A DNA stretch of 64,000 bases from Pseudomonas neuropathica (GCF_015461835.1 NZ_JACOPX010000001.1:1-64000); one strand, 5' to 3'; numbered from the stretch's first letter, positions 53,291 through 62,934 are shown. Notes: a model not told the origin generated them from the sequence alone. Made by a program: numbers and translations.

Positions 53291-53877
53291 GCGATTCGTT
53301 CCAGCTCGACAAGCAGACGGCCGATGCCGTGAATGGGTAGGACATGATCCGGCTGCTGAATCTTCAATGCAGCCAAGGGCATGGTGGCGACTTGCGCGTC
53401 TTCGGGGTCCTGGACGATGGTCAAACCGCCGCAGCGCTTGACCTCGGCCAACCCGCGCGCGCCATCGTGATTGGCACCGGTCAGCAGTACAGCGGCCAAG
53501 GAAGAACCGTAGGCGTCGGCGGCCGACTCAAACAGATAGTCGATCGATGGCCGTGAATAATGCACGCGCTCCTCCAGGCTCAACGAGAGGCTGCGATCCT
53601 GCTCCACCGACAGGTGATAACCCGGCGTGGCGAAGTACACATTGCCGGCAACGATGTCCTGCTTGTCGGCAGCCTCGTGCACCGGCATCTCCACACGCCG
53701 GGAGAAGACCTCGGCCAATTGGCTGCGGCGCTCTTCGGGCAGGTGCAGGACCACAATGATCGGCAACCTGTAGCCTCGGCGCAGCGGTCCGAGCAGGCTC
53801 AGCAGCGCCTCGACGCCACCGGCGGAAGCTCCGACCACAATCGCCTCGACGCGAGGTAAATCCACGGCCTCGTTCAT
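53284..53877 (-). CDS. CheB-type methylesterase without receiver domain
   Basis: A 197-aa catalytic CheB domain only. The start at 53877 overlaps the cheR-like stop (ATGA); a longer frame to 53985 has no support. The Ser-His-Asp triad is Ser18 (VGASAGGVEAL), His45 (VVLHLPEE) and Asp138 (TGANHDGARG). The usual N-terminal receiver of chemotaxis CheB is missing, so control by phosphorylation must come from another protein. It would remove methyl groups (or deamidate Gln) on a Glu-rich target. No chemoreceptor gene is in the window. Confidence 0.92.
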   Translation of the reverse strand: MNEAVDLPRVEAIVVGASAGGVEALLSLLGPLRRGYRLPIIVVLHLPEERRSQLAEVFSRRVEMPVHEAADKQDIVAGNVYFATPGYHLSVEQDRSLSLSLEERVHYSRPSIDYLFESAADAYGSSLAAVLLTGANHDGARGLAEVKRCGGLTIVQDPEDAQVATMPLAALKIQQPDHVLPIHGIGRLLVELERIAC

Positions 53878-54707
53878 GTTTTGCGGTAGATCCGTTCTTG
53901 TTTCACCAGCGCTTCGAACTGGTTGGCATAACTGGAAAAATCCAGTGTCTCTTTGCTGCCGAGTACCAGAAAGCCACGATGGCAAAGCGATTCATGGAAC
54001 AACCCGAACGCGCGATCCTGCAGTTTCTTGTTGAAATAAATCAGCACGTTGCGGCAGGAAATCAATTGGGTTTCGGAGAACACGCTGTCCGTCGCCAGAC
54101 TGTGGTCGGCAAAGGTCACGTTCTCACACAGGCTCTTGTCGAAAATCGCGTAACCGTACGCTGCAGTGTAGTAGTCGGCAAACGAGCGCTGGCCACCAGC
54201 CTGCTGATAGTTGGCCGTGTACGCACGAACATTCTCCATCGAGAAGATCCCCTGCTTGGCCTTGTCCAGCGAGCGTGGGTTGATATCGGTGGCATAGATG
54301 ATCGTGCGATCAAGCAGGCCTTCCTCGCGCAACAGAATCGCCATCGAATAGACCTCCTCGCCCGTGCTGCACCCGGCGATCCAGATCTTGATCGACGGAT
54401 AAGTGCGCAATAGCGGCACCACTTCCCGGCGGATCGCGAGAAAGTGCGAAGGGTCGCGAAACATCTCGCTGACCGGAATTGTCAGCAATTGCAGCAACTG
54501 CATGAACGCTGTCGGGTCATGCAGAACTTTTTCCTGCAAGGCCGAAATGGTCGCGCACTCAAACTGGCTCAGCGCGTGCTGCACCCGGCGCTTGATCGAA
54601 GCGCCGGAATAATCGCGAAAATCGTAGCTGTACTTGAGGTAAATCGCCTCGATCAACAAGCGCAGTTCGATTTCACTGTTTCGTTCGGCTGGTGTACTGC
54701 GTTCCAC
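53874..54707 (-). CDS. CheR-type protein methyltransferase
   Basis: S-adenosylmethionine-dependent glutamate methyltransferase of 277 aa. The GTG at 54707 shares one base with the TAG stop of the upstream kinase and has GGAA before it; a GTG nine codons earlier is the alternative. The N-terminal helical CheR domain (about 15-75, including FRDYSGASIKRRV) is followed by the SAM fold: WIAGCSTGEEVYSMAI (about 115-130), DINPRSLDKAKQG and the catalytic-region motif LISCRNVLIYF. It has no TPR tail. Its position among kinases, not chemoreceptors, suggests that it methylates a kinase coiled coil or an unlinked receptor. Confidence 0.92.
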   Translation of the reverse strand: MERSTPAERNSEIELRLLIEAIYLKYSYDFRDYSGASIKRRVQHALSQFECATISALQEKVLHDPTAFMQLLQLLTIPVSEMFRDPSHFLAIRREVVPLLRTYPSIKIWIAGCSTGEEVYSMAILLREEGLLDRTIIYATDINPRSLDKAKQGIFSMENVRAYTANYQQAGGQRSFADYYTAAYGYAIFDKSLCENVTFADHSLATDSVFSETQLISCRNVLIYFNKKLQDRAFGLFHESLCHRGFLVLGSKETLDFSSYANQFEALVKQERIYRKT

Positions 54708-57700
54708 TAAATGCGTTCCATCTTCGGTAACCACACGCGAATCAGCGAGAACAGGCGATCCAGGTCGATAGGCTTGGCCAGGTAATCATTGGCGCCCGCC
54801 TGCAGGCAGCGCTCCTGATCGTCTTTCATGGCCTTGGCTGTCACCGCGATGATCGGCAGCTTGCGCCAGCGCGGATCCTTGCGGATTTCAATGGTGGCTT
54901 CAAAACCATCCATTTCCGGCATCATCACGTCCATCAGCACCAGATCGATGTCCTCGACTTCATTGAGTCTTTCAATCGCCTCACGCCCGTTACGGCCGAT
55001 GACCACGACTGCACCTTTGGTCTCCAAGGCACTGGTGAGGGCGAAAATGTTGCGCACATCGTCGTCCACCAACAGCACTTTGCGACCCTCGAAGACCTTG
55101 TCGCGGCTGCGCGCGGTCTTGAGCATCTTCTGCCGTTCATGGGACAACTGCGATTCGACTTTGTGCAGAAAGAGTGTGACCTCGTCCAGCAAGCGCTCTG
55201 GCGAACGTGCGCCCTTGATGATGATCGAGCGCGAATACTTGCGCAGTTCGGCCTCTTCATCGCGGGTCAGGTTGCGCCCGGTGTAGACGATAACCGGCGG
55301 GAACGAGCAGATGTCCTCGGTGGACATGCGCTTGAGCAGGTCATTGCCGAGCATGTCCGGCAACTTCAGGTCGATGACCATGCAATCGTAGATCGTGGTG
55401 CGCAGCAGCTCCAGCGCGTCCTGCGCGAGGCCGACGGCGGTGATTTCGATGTCTTCGTCGCCGATCAGACGGGCAATGCTTTCGCGCTGTAAATCGTCGT
55501 CCTCGACCAACAGCACGCGTTTGACCTTTTGGGTCAGCTTGGCTTCGAGACGGGCGAACACGTCCTTGAGCTCTTCGCGGGTGGTCGGTTTGACCGCATA
55601 GCCGATCGCGCCCATGTGCATTGCCGCTTCGACACGGTCCTCGACGGAAATCACATGCACCGGGATGTGCCGGGTTCCAGCGTGTTCCTTCAGGCGTTGC
55701 AGCACGGTGAGGCCGGAGTGATCCGGCAGGCGCATGTCGAGCAGGATCGCGTCCGGCACGAACTCTTTGGCGAGGTCGTAACCTTCGTCCGCGCCATGGG
55801 CCACCAGGCACTGATAGCCCAGTTCATGCGCCAGATCGTAGAGGATGTGCGCAAAGTTCGGCTCGTCTTCCACCACCAGAATGCAGCGCGTGGCGAATGG
55901 CGCCTTGTTGCGGTCATCGGCGAAGCGCGGAATATGCACCGGCGCCAACGGCGAAACAACCGGCGCCAGTGGCGCGCTGGCCACCGCCGCTGGCGGGGTA
56001 AAGGTCAACGGTGCGAACGCAACTTCATTGGACTCGTTGAACTGCTGCGGCAGCAGCAACGTGAACACACTGCCCTGCCCCGGTGTGCTGCTGACGCTGA
56101 TCGAACCGCCAAGCAAGGTCGCCAGATCCCGCGAAATCGACAGGCCCAGACCGGTGCCGCCGTACTTGCGGTTGGTGGTGCCGTCGGCCTGGCGGAAGGC
56201 TTCGAAAATGCTCTCTTGTTGATCGGCGGCGATGCCGATACCCGAATCGCGCACGATGAACGCGACCCGATCATCCGGCTGGCCGGCGACGGTCAGGCTG
56301 ACCGCGCCCTTCTCGGTGAACTTCACGGCGTTGGACAGCAGGTTCTTGATCACCTGCTCCAGCCGCTGACGGTCGGTATAGAGCATGCCCGGTGCGCCAG
56401 GTTGCACATCGACGCTGAAGGTCAGCTGCTTGTCTGCCGCCAAAGGTTCGAACACGCTGCGCAGGCCATCGGCCAGACGCGCCACGCTGGTGTTCTCCGG
56501 AATCACTTCGAGCTTGCCCGCCTCGACCTTGGAGATGTCCAGAATGTCGTTGATCAGGTTGAGCAGATCGTTGCCGGCGGAGTAGATCGACTCGGCAAAC
56601 TTGACCTGTTCGGCGCTGAGGTTGTCCTGTGGGTTCTCCGCGAGCAACTTGGCCAGAATCAGCGAACTGTTCAGCGGTGTGCGCAGTTCGTGGGACATGT
56701 TGGCGAGGAATTCGGACTTGTACTTGCTCGAGCGTTGAAGCTCTTCGGCGCGCTCTTCGAGTTGTACCTGAGCCTGATTGAGTTCGGTGTTTTTCAGATC
56801 CATGGCGTCGCGTTGCTCGGCCAGCGTCTGCGCCTGTTCGGCAAGTTGCTCGTTGGTCTGTTCCAGTTCGACTTGCTGGGTTTCCAGATGCGCCTGGGAT
56901 TCCTTGAGAATCCGCGACTGCTCTTCCAGTTCTTCGTTGGCGGTTTTCAACTCTTCCTGCTGCACCTGCAACTCTTCGTTGAGTTGCTGGGTTTCCGCCA
57001 GCACTTCCTGCAAACGCTGACGGTAGCGCGCAGCCTCGATGGACGTGCCGATATTGCCGGCAATCAGCTCCAGCAGTTCGACATCGCGATCATTGAGCGG
57101 GCGCAGGAAACCCAGTTCGATCACACCATTGACGCGATCGTCATCGCTGGTCGGCACCACCAGCACACTGTGCGGCAAGCCTTCGCCAAGCCCTGAGCTG
57201 ACTTTGAAGTAGTCCGACGGCACCGAATCCAGACGGATCAACCGCGCCTGCTGCGCCACTTGGCCAACAATGCCTTCGCCGCTGTAGATCGACTGATCTT
57301 GTTCTTCCTGCTCGCGGGAGAAACCGTAAGTAGCCACCCGCTTGAGGCCGCCATGTTCTTCGCGCACATACAGCGCGGCTACGGCGGTGCCCAGATATTG
57401 CGCGCAGAATTGCAGAATATTGCGCCCCAGCAGATTCAGCGTCAGTTGCCCCAGCACCTGCTCGGCCAGCTCGGTCTGACCATTGCGCAACCACGCCTGC
57501 TGCTCCAGACGTTCGGCACTGGCTTGCTGCGCGGCAAGGTTGGCGCTGTAGTTGGTCGACAGGTTGACCAGATCACGCCGGCCGATATAGGCCAGCAAGC
57601 CACTGATAGCGGCAATGAACACCAGATAGAGGCTGATGCTCCAGATCGTGGTGCGGCGCACGTCTTCGTTACGCGTGGTGCGCAGGACCTGTTCGGTCTC

Positions 57701-58198
57701 GATGACGTCTTCGAATTGCTTGCGGATCTCGTCCGTCAGGCGTTTGCCGCGTCCCGCCTTGACCGCGCCCCGGTAGTCGCCACTGGAGCGCTGCAGATCG
57801 ATCATCGACTGGGCGTAATTGGACCACTCAACCTGCAAAGCTTGCAGACGGCGCAGACGATCGGTTTGCACCGGGTTGTCAGCAGTCAATTCGAGCAAGG
57901 TATTGAGCGCCACCGCGATACGCGGCTTGGCCGTTTCGTACGGGTCGAGGAAATGCTCGTCGCCGCTGAGCAGGAAACCACGCATGCCGGTTTCAAGGTC
58001 CACGGTCAGCTTCACCGCTTCGTTGGCGTTATTGATCACCCGGTCGGTGTGCTCCACCCACTGGATGACCGACAGCAGATAAGTGATCAGCGACACGAAG
58101 AACACGGCACTGAGCACACCGACGCCCAAAGGCAGACTGATGTTGCGACTCAGGAGTTTGCGAAACCGTTGCTCATCAACCGTAGACGGAGAGGACAT
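54707..58198 (-). CDS. CHASE3-GAF hybrid kinase with three receivers
   Basis: A 1163-aa membrane kinase. The start at 58198 has AAGG 8 bases upstream; a frame to 58243 is less supported. Domains in order: TM1 about 21-46; a CHASE3-like periplasmic domain 50-185 (LETGMRGFLLSGDEHFL); TM2 186-205; GAF about 240-392; a very Gln/Glu-rich coiled coil 393-492; HisKA with His503 (MSHELRTPLN); HATPase 600-720; a Pro/Ala linker 730-755; then three receivers with Asp821 (LLDMRLPDHSG), Asp943 (VIDLKLPDMLG) and Asp1090 (LMDVMMPEMDG). Three receivers in tandem allow several outputs or a phosphate sink. First gene of the cheR-cheB chain, overlapping cheR by one base. Confidence 0.95.
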   Translation of the reverse strand: MSSPSTVDEQRFRKLLSRNISLPLGVGVLSAVFFVSLITYLLSVIQWVEHTDRVINNANEAVKLTVDLETGMRGFLLSGDEHFLDPYETAKPRIAVALNTLLELTADNPVQTDRLRRLQALQVEWSNYAQSMIDLQRSSGDYRGAVKAGRGKRLTDEIRKQFEDVIETEQVLRTTRNEDVRRTTIWSISLYLVFIAAISGLLAYIGRRDLVNLSTNYSANLAAQQASAERLEQQAWLRNGQTELAEQVLGQLTLNLLGRNILQFCAQYLGTAVAALYVREEHGGLKRVATYGFSREQEEQDQSIYSGEGIVGQVAQQARLIRLDSVPSDYFKVSSGLGEGLPHSVLVVPTSDDDRVNGVIELGFLRPLNDRDVELLELIAGNIGTSIEAARYRQRLQEVLAETQQLNEELQVQQEELKTANEELEEQSRILKESQAHLETQQVELEQTNEQLAEQAQTLAEQRDAMDLKNTELNQAQVQLEERAEELQRSSKYKSEFLANMSHELRTPLNSSLILAKLLAENPQDNLSAEQVKFAESIYSAGNDLLNLINDILDISKVEAGKLEVIPENTSVARLADGLRSVFEPLAADKQLTFSVDVQPGAPGMLYTDRQRLEQVIKNLLSNAVKFTEKGAVSLTVAGQPDDRVAFIVRDSGIGIAADQQESIFEAFRQADGTTNRKYGGTGLGLSISRDLATLLGGSISVSSTPGQGSVFTLLLPQQFNESNEVAFAPLTFTPPAAVASAPLAPVVSPLAPVHIPRFADDRNKAPFATRCILVVEDEPNFAHILYDLAHELGYQCLVAHGADEGYDLAKEFVPDAILLDMRLPDHSGLTVLQRLKEHAGTRHIPVHVISVEDRVEAAMHMGAIGYAVKPTTREELKDVFARLEAKLTQKVKRVLLVEDDDLQRESIARLIGDEDIEITAVGLAQDALELLRTTIYDCMVIDLKLPDMLGNDLLKRMSTEDICSFPPVIVYTGRNLTRDEEAELRKYSRSIIIKGARSPERLLDEVTLFLHKVESQLSHERQKMLKTARSRDKVFEGRKVLLVDDDVRNIFALTSALETKGAVVVIGRNGREAIERLNEVEDIDLVLMDVMMPEMDGFEATIEIRKDPRWRKLPIIAVTAKAMKDDQERCLQAGANDYLAKPIDLDRLFSLIRVWLPKMERI

Positions 58199-58461
58199 GG
58201 GGCAGCCTTGTCGAACTGTTGAAAAACCGGCAGTTTGCCCCAAAACGACGGCGTGGATCCATTTTTCTCACACGTTTCGCCGCAAATTCCTACATGCACC
58301 AGCACCTTTACAGCCTTGAACAGTTATCCTTGCGGCCCCGTCTGCGGCTATGCTTTTTTTGTCCCAGGCAGGGAACTTGTGGCACTGCGCCACTTACTGA
58401 TGAAAGAGCCCGGCACTTTTGATCGACCGGCGACCCTGAACTGACTTTCGAGAGCCTTAAT

Positions 58462-58821
58462 ATGTCTACCCCCGCCCCCACCATCCTTGTCGTAGAAGAC
58501 GACGACATCGTGCGCATGCTGATCGTCGATGTGCTGGAGGAGCTGGAGTTCGAGGTGCTCGAAGCAGATGGGAGCGAACAGGCTCTGAAGGTTCTCCAGG
58601 ACGCCACCAAAGAGGTTGACCTGATGATGACCGATGTCGGTTTGCCTGGTATGGATGGCCGCGAACTGGCAAACGAAGCACGAAAACTGCACCCCGCCCT
58701 ACCGATTCTGTTTGCCAGTGGTTATGCCGAAAACATTGATGCTCCTGCTGACATGCATGTTATCGGCAAGCCATTTTCCATCGATCAATTACGCGACAAA
58801 GTCAAGAGCATTCTTCAATAG
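58462..58821 (+). CDS. Stand-alone response regulator receiver
   Basis: A 119-aa CheY-like protein with the acidic pocket VVEDDD (10-15), phospho-acceptor Asp58 (LMMTDVGLPGMDG) and Lys in IGKPFS. No output domain. It is divergent from the triple-receiver kinase, sharing a 263-base promoter region, and most resembles the C-terminal receiver of the hybrid kinase at 49879-51549. It probably exchanges phosphate with the kinases of this locus. Confidence 0.92.
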   Translation: MSTPAPTILVVEDDDIVRMLIVDVLEELEFEVLEADGSEQALKVLQDATKEVDLMMTDVGLPGMDGRELANEARKLHPALPILFASGYAENIDAPADMHVIGKPFSIDQLRDKVKSILQ

Positions 58822-59013
58822 GTACATCAAGCGTATCGTTCACCGAATAGCTTTGTGCGACTCCTGCATATTGATATTCGCTTGCCTCAGCCGCTGCCAG
58901 TGCCCCCGCAACACTTGTTTTTGTCGAGCCCATGGATGCCAGTCCGGCGCACGACTGCCATTTCTTCATCGGCAAAATGCTTTACCGCGAACTGGCAGAG
59001 GTTTCCTGAGGTG

Positions 59014-61353
59014 TCAGTTTCTCGCGTTCAAGCGATCTCGTTTAGCGTTCTGCCGCTCCCGGAAGGCACTGATATCACTGCTATCAACCTTCCCTGTCGC
59101 AGGTCGCATGCCCTCCGCCGCAGACTGAGCCGCCATCACAAGCGCTTCCTGCGCGTTCAGCGCTTCGTTGCCGAAATCGACGGGTGACAACAACTCTCCG
59201 TCAGCAAATGGCTGACGTAATGTGTTGCCCACATCCCGGCCCGCTCCCGCCAGCGGGTTGATTTCACTCGCCGCAATGGCCCGATTGATCGCTTTGGGAT
59301 TGGCGATGAAGTTACCGGCCGGGTCATAGGCGCCCAGAATCAGACCCGGTGGTAGGTCAACGCCATAATTGATCTCCAGCGGCGGCAGGGTTTTCAAGCC
59401 TGAGTTGGGGCGAAAAGCCAGTTCGGTGTTGGCGTATAAATGAAAGCCTTCCACCTGGCGTGCGTCGATGAAATAGGTAAATCCACCCTTCTGTCCCCCA
59501 TAGACAAAGGCTCCCGCCCCGTCCTTTTTATAGAATGCCGAAGTGGAAATACCCGCGCCATCAGGACTGAGTGCGTCATGAGCCCCACCATATCCCCCCT
59601 TCAAACCGTTGATCTGATCGAGGTGCTTGATCGGTGCGCGCTGGGTAAATCCCTTCTGAAAGATGAGTGAAGGGTTTCGCATGTCTCCCCGAAAGACGAA
59701 CCCCTGATAAACAAAGCCCTTTTCTGGACCGGACAAGCGGATGACCCGCGTCTCCGTTGCCAGCTTTTGCGCTACGTTCGGGCCGCCTGACAACTCGGCG
59801 AGATAACTGGCAACTAGCAAGCCTTTGGCCGCGTCTGGAATCTCTTTTCCTGTCGTGCTCGCCAACTGTTGACGCAGCCGTGTCGCCGAGCGGCGAAAGA
59901 CCGAAGGCCGATTGCTGTTTTTGAGCGCCTGGAGCACCCGGCGCCCCACGTCTCTCTTGAGCGCAAGCGACAATGTCTTGCCGATCAGCCTTTCGGCTAT
60001 CGGGCCTGCAAGTTCGGCCAGCAAACCGATCGCGGCGTTGATCCGCAACCGCTCGGTCTCGGAAGGATCATCCGATATCTCTGCACGAATCAAATCGGTC
60101 GCGGAAGCCCCGAGTCCAAGGAGAAAAGGAATCAGCATGCGAATCGGAGCAGACGCGAATGCCGCCGTTCCGCCGTAAGGCAACGAGGCGGCAAACGCAA
60201 CACATTGCAGGAGATAACCGGCCGCCTCCAATGCAAAATCGGTCCAGCGTTCGGCTTCCGTTGAAACGAGCGTATCGATGTCGGCAAGTGCCCGCGCGAT
60301 TTGACGATCGAACAAATCCTGACCGATATCCGAACTGGATCGAAATACCAATTCCCGGTAGTTGGCACGGGTGACGAACACGGGAAATTCTGCGCCGCGA
60401 TATTTGAAATCACGAACATACGGTTTCTGTTGATCGCGTAACGGCACGCGTTTGAGCAGGCGCTTCTGGAAGTCTTGGTTATTTTCAACAAAACGCCCAC
60501 GGGCATCATGTCCGGCGGGAAACTCGAAGGCCGCACTGTCTTCCCCCAGGAAAAACACCAGGCCACGGTCCAGATTGCTTCGTCCGATAAAGACAGCGTT
60601 ATCTACATTCAAATCCGGATCGCTGTGCAAGTTAAGCAAGCGTGGTGGAATCGTGCCTTTGAGGTACTCGAAAGCGATGACTTGATCATCCTGGGAGCGA
60701 GCACCGCTCTTGATGAACTCCACGACCAACTTGTTCAGCTCTGTTTTTTTCAATAAGCGGCCAAATGCGCTAACCGCAGGCGATTGCAAGTTATCTTTTA
60801 CATACTGTTTAAAGTCCTCTTGATAGTCCGCATCATTGAACACCTCCCTGAGTTTCTGCGGATAATAGGAAGGCCATTGAATGGTCACCCCATAGAGTCC
60901 TTTGAGAACACGCACGTGATAGTCAGTGCAGATTTCTGCGAGAGTGAATGCTTTTTCTTTCCAGACAACCGCTTTTTTCTCTCCTTGGAGCGAGTCGCTG
61001 CGCTTGGGCGCTTCCAACTCGTAATACTTAACGCTGACAGCGGAATCATGCCGAATACGCTTGCGAACATCGTCTTCAATGACAATTTCCAATACAGTTT
61101 CATCAATACGCTCGCGAATGAAATGAGCAGGATCAAAACTCACCTCATCCATAACTGCGGCACACCCTTGCAGTATCTCCTGAGCCAGATCTTTTACATT
61201 GACGCCTTCCACAACATCCCCTGACGACAAGACCGAACTGGCGTTTCTCGCCCTCGACAATACTGGCGTCTCATCGGCATTTGCGAAAGGGTCCAGCAGC
61301 CACAGTAACGATTTTTCGGAGCCGGCATAAAGCCCGGACAGTTGATTGTTCAT
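59014..61353 (-). CDS. Large protein with C-terminal ADP-ribosyltransferase toxin domain
   Basis: A 779-aa protein starting at the ATG at 61353 (AGGAG 6 bases upstream; a frame to 61425 lacks this). Residues 548-675 match the cholera/pertussis toxin A-subunit fold: VFRGDMRNPSLIFQKGFTQR with Arg555, a GISTSAFYKK strand with Ser603-Thr604-Ser605, and LEINYGVDLPPGLILGAY with Glu660 at the same distance from the LPP/IPY element as in cholera toxin. The usual first Glu of the ExE pair is Pro658. The first 540 residues are mostly helical and contain an Ala/Leu-rich segment (375-420) that could be membrane-active; I do not recognise this part with certainty, although it recalls Pseudomonas dermonecrotic-type toxins. 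There is no signal peptide. It is convergent with the receiver gene and divergent from the glycosyltransferase. Confidence 0.8.
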   Translation of the reverse strand: MNNQLSGLYAGSEKSLLWLLDPFANADETPVLSRARNASSVLSSGDVVEGVNVKDLAQEILQGCAAVMDEVSFDPAHFIRERIDETVLEIVIEDDVRKRIRHDSAVSVKYYELEAPKRSDSLQGEKKAVVWKEKAFTLAEICTDYHVRVLKGLYGVTIQWPSYYPQKLREVFNDADYQEDFKQYVKDNLQSPAVSAFGRLLKKTELNKLVVEFIKSGARSQDDQVIAFEYLKGTIPPRLLNLHSDPDLNVDNAVFIGRSNLDRGLVFFLGEDSAAFEFPAGHDARGRFVENNQDFQKRLLKRVPLRDQQKPYVRDFKYRGAEFPVFVTRANYRELVFRSSSDIGQDLFDRQIARALADIDTLVSTEAERWTDFALEAAGYLLQCVAFAASLPYGGTAAFASAPIRMLIPFLLGLGASATDLIRAEISDDPSETERLRINAAIGLLAELAGPIAERLIGKTLSLALKRDVGRRVLQALKNSNRPSVFRRSATRLRQQLASTTGKEIPDAAKGLLVASYLAELSGGPNVAQKLATETRVIRLSGPEKGFVYQGFVFRGDMRNPSLIFQKGFTQRAPIKHLDQINGLKGGYGGAHDALSPDGAGISTSAFYKKDGAGAFVYGGQKGGFTYFIDARQVEGFHLYANTELAFRPNSGLKTLPPLEINYGVDLPPGLILGAYDPAGNFIANPKAINRAIAASEINPLAGAGRDVGNTLRQPFADGELLSPVDFGNEALNAQEALVMAAQSAAEGMRPATGKVDSSDISAFRERQNAKRDRLNARN

Positions 61354-61623
61354 ATATTCTCCTGCGCACAATACTAAAACGCGGACGGCATCTTTCAACG
61401 ACTGTGGCGCAAGCAAAACTATCAATACTGCCGCACACTCATAAAGCTAATAACCATTAGCAAATCTTGCACAACACTTACATCAATCAATAGCAGAACA
61501 ACCCTCTCACCTGCATTTTTACCGTAAAGCCCAGCATGTTGATGACAGTGTTAAATACCGCCCCTGCCATGGTTTAATTGCGCCTTCATCGCATCCCTCG
61601 TTTGCTGCACAGGAAAAACTCGC

Positions 61624-62934
61624 ATGATTCAGCCTCCCGCCACCAAAGTCCTGGTCATCGGTTACGTCTGGCCAGAGCCGCGCTCTTCAGCGGCGAGCGG
61701 GCACGTCATGCAGATCCTCGAAACATTCCTGCAACAAGGCTGGGACATTACCTTCAGCAGCCCGGCCGGCCCCGGCGAGCACAAAGCAGATCTTGCTGCT
61801 CTCGGCATCCGCGAAGTCGCCATCGAACTCAACAACAGCAGTTTTGATCACTTCATCAGTGAACTGGCACCGGACATTGTGTTGTTCGACCAGTTCATGA
61901 TGGAGGAACAGTTTGGCTGGCGAGTTGAAAAACACTGCCCTCAGGCACTACGCGTGCTGGAGACTTCCGACTTGCAAAGTCTGCGGCATGCGCGTCACCA
62001 GCGGCTCAAGTCTCGCCTCAAGGTCAATCCGGACCAGAATGATTTCAGTGATGTATTTGCCCCGGCACTGCGCGACGAGTTCGCGTTGATGGCCGAGACC
62101 GATCTGGCCAAACGCGAAATCGCCGCTCTGTATCGCTGTGATCTGAACCTGATGATCTCCGAAGTCGAAATCGAACTGCTGATCGAGCAGTTCGGCCTGC
62201 CCCGGCAATTGCTGCACTGGTGTCCGCTGATGATCGACCCGCCTGCGGCCACACCTGCAACATTTGCAGAACGGGCAAACTTCCTGAGCATCGGCAACTT
62301 CCGCCATGCGCCTAACTGGGATGCAGTGCTGTGGATGAAGAGCACGATCTGGCCGCTGATTCGCCAACAATTGCCCCAGGCACAATTGCGCATCTACGGC
62401 GCTTATACGCCGCCCAAAGCCACGGCGCTGCATAACGCCAGCGAAGGTTTCCACATCATGAACTGGGCCGAAGATGCCTTGCAGGTCATGTCTGCCGCAC
62501 GGGTTTGTCTGGCGCCCCTGCGCTTTGGTGCCGGGATCAAGGGCAAACTGATCGACGCCATGCTCTGTGGTACTCCCAGCGTCACGACACCGGTTGGCGC
62601 CGAGGGCATGCATGGCGATCACGCCTGGCCCGGCGCGGTCACAAGCAGCGCTGTTGAGTTGGCCAACAGTGCCGTGGCGCTATACAAGGACGAGATGCTT
62701 TGGCAGGAAGCCAGTCAAGCGGGATATACGCTGCTCAATGAACGCTACTCGCAATCCGTACACGGTTTGGCGCTGATCGAAAAGCTGCGTTATTGCCAAC
62801 AGAACTTGCATAACCTGAGAGCCAGCAACTTCACAGGAAGTATGCTTCGTCATCACTCGCATAAAAGTACGCAATACATGTCGCAATGGATCGAAGCAAA
62901 AAACCGTCATATCGAACACGACAAAGACTCTTGA
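61624..62934 (+). CDS. Glycosyltransferase (GT4-like)
   Basis: A 436-aa GT-B fold enzyme. The N-terminal domain opens with VLVIGYVWPEPRSSAASGH, and the donor-binding C-terminal domain has FLSIGNFRHAPNWDAVLWM, MNWAEDALQVMSAARVCLAPLRFGAGIKGKLIDAM and GTPSVTTPVGAEGM; Lys in GIKGKL and the Glu in GAEGM are the usual nucleotide-sugar contacts. The last 50 residues are basic and His-rich, and look disordered. Single genes of this kind modify surface glycans or proteins. It stands between a toxin-like gene and a PI-PLC-like gene, and does not belong to a polysaccharide operon here. Confidence 0.85.
   Translation: MIQPPATKVLVIGYVWPEPRSSAASGHVMQILETFLQQGWDITFSSPAGPGEHKADLAALGIREVAIELNNSSFDHFISELAPDIVLFDQFMMEEQFGWRVEKHCPQALRVLETSDLQSLRHARHQRLKSRLKVNPDQNDFSDVFAPALRDEFALMAETDLAKREIAALYRCDLNLMISEVEIELLIEQFGLPRQLLHWCPLMIDPPAATPATFAERANFLSIGNFRHAPNWDAVLWMKSTIWPLIRQQLPQAQLRIYGAYTPPKATALHNASEGFHIMNWAEDALQVMSAARVCLAPLRFGAGIKGKLIDAMLCGTPSVTTPVGAEGMHGDHAWPGAVTSSAVELANSAVALYKDEMLWQEASQAGYTLLNERYSQSVHGLALIEKLRYCQQNLHNLRASNFTGSMLRHHSHKSTQYMSQWIEAKNRHIEHDKDS

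Noticed and set aside
53284..54707. CheB/CheR considered as part of a chemotaxis operon
   Set aside because: No MCP, CheA, CheW or CheZ is present on either side, and CheB lacks its receiver domain; the genes are embedded among histidine kinases.
55529..57196. 555-codon antisense frame in the triple-receiver kinase
   Set aside because: Shadow of the kinase frame; no start site or domain.
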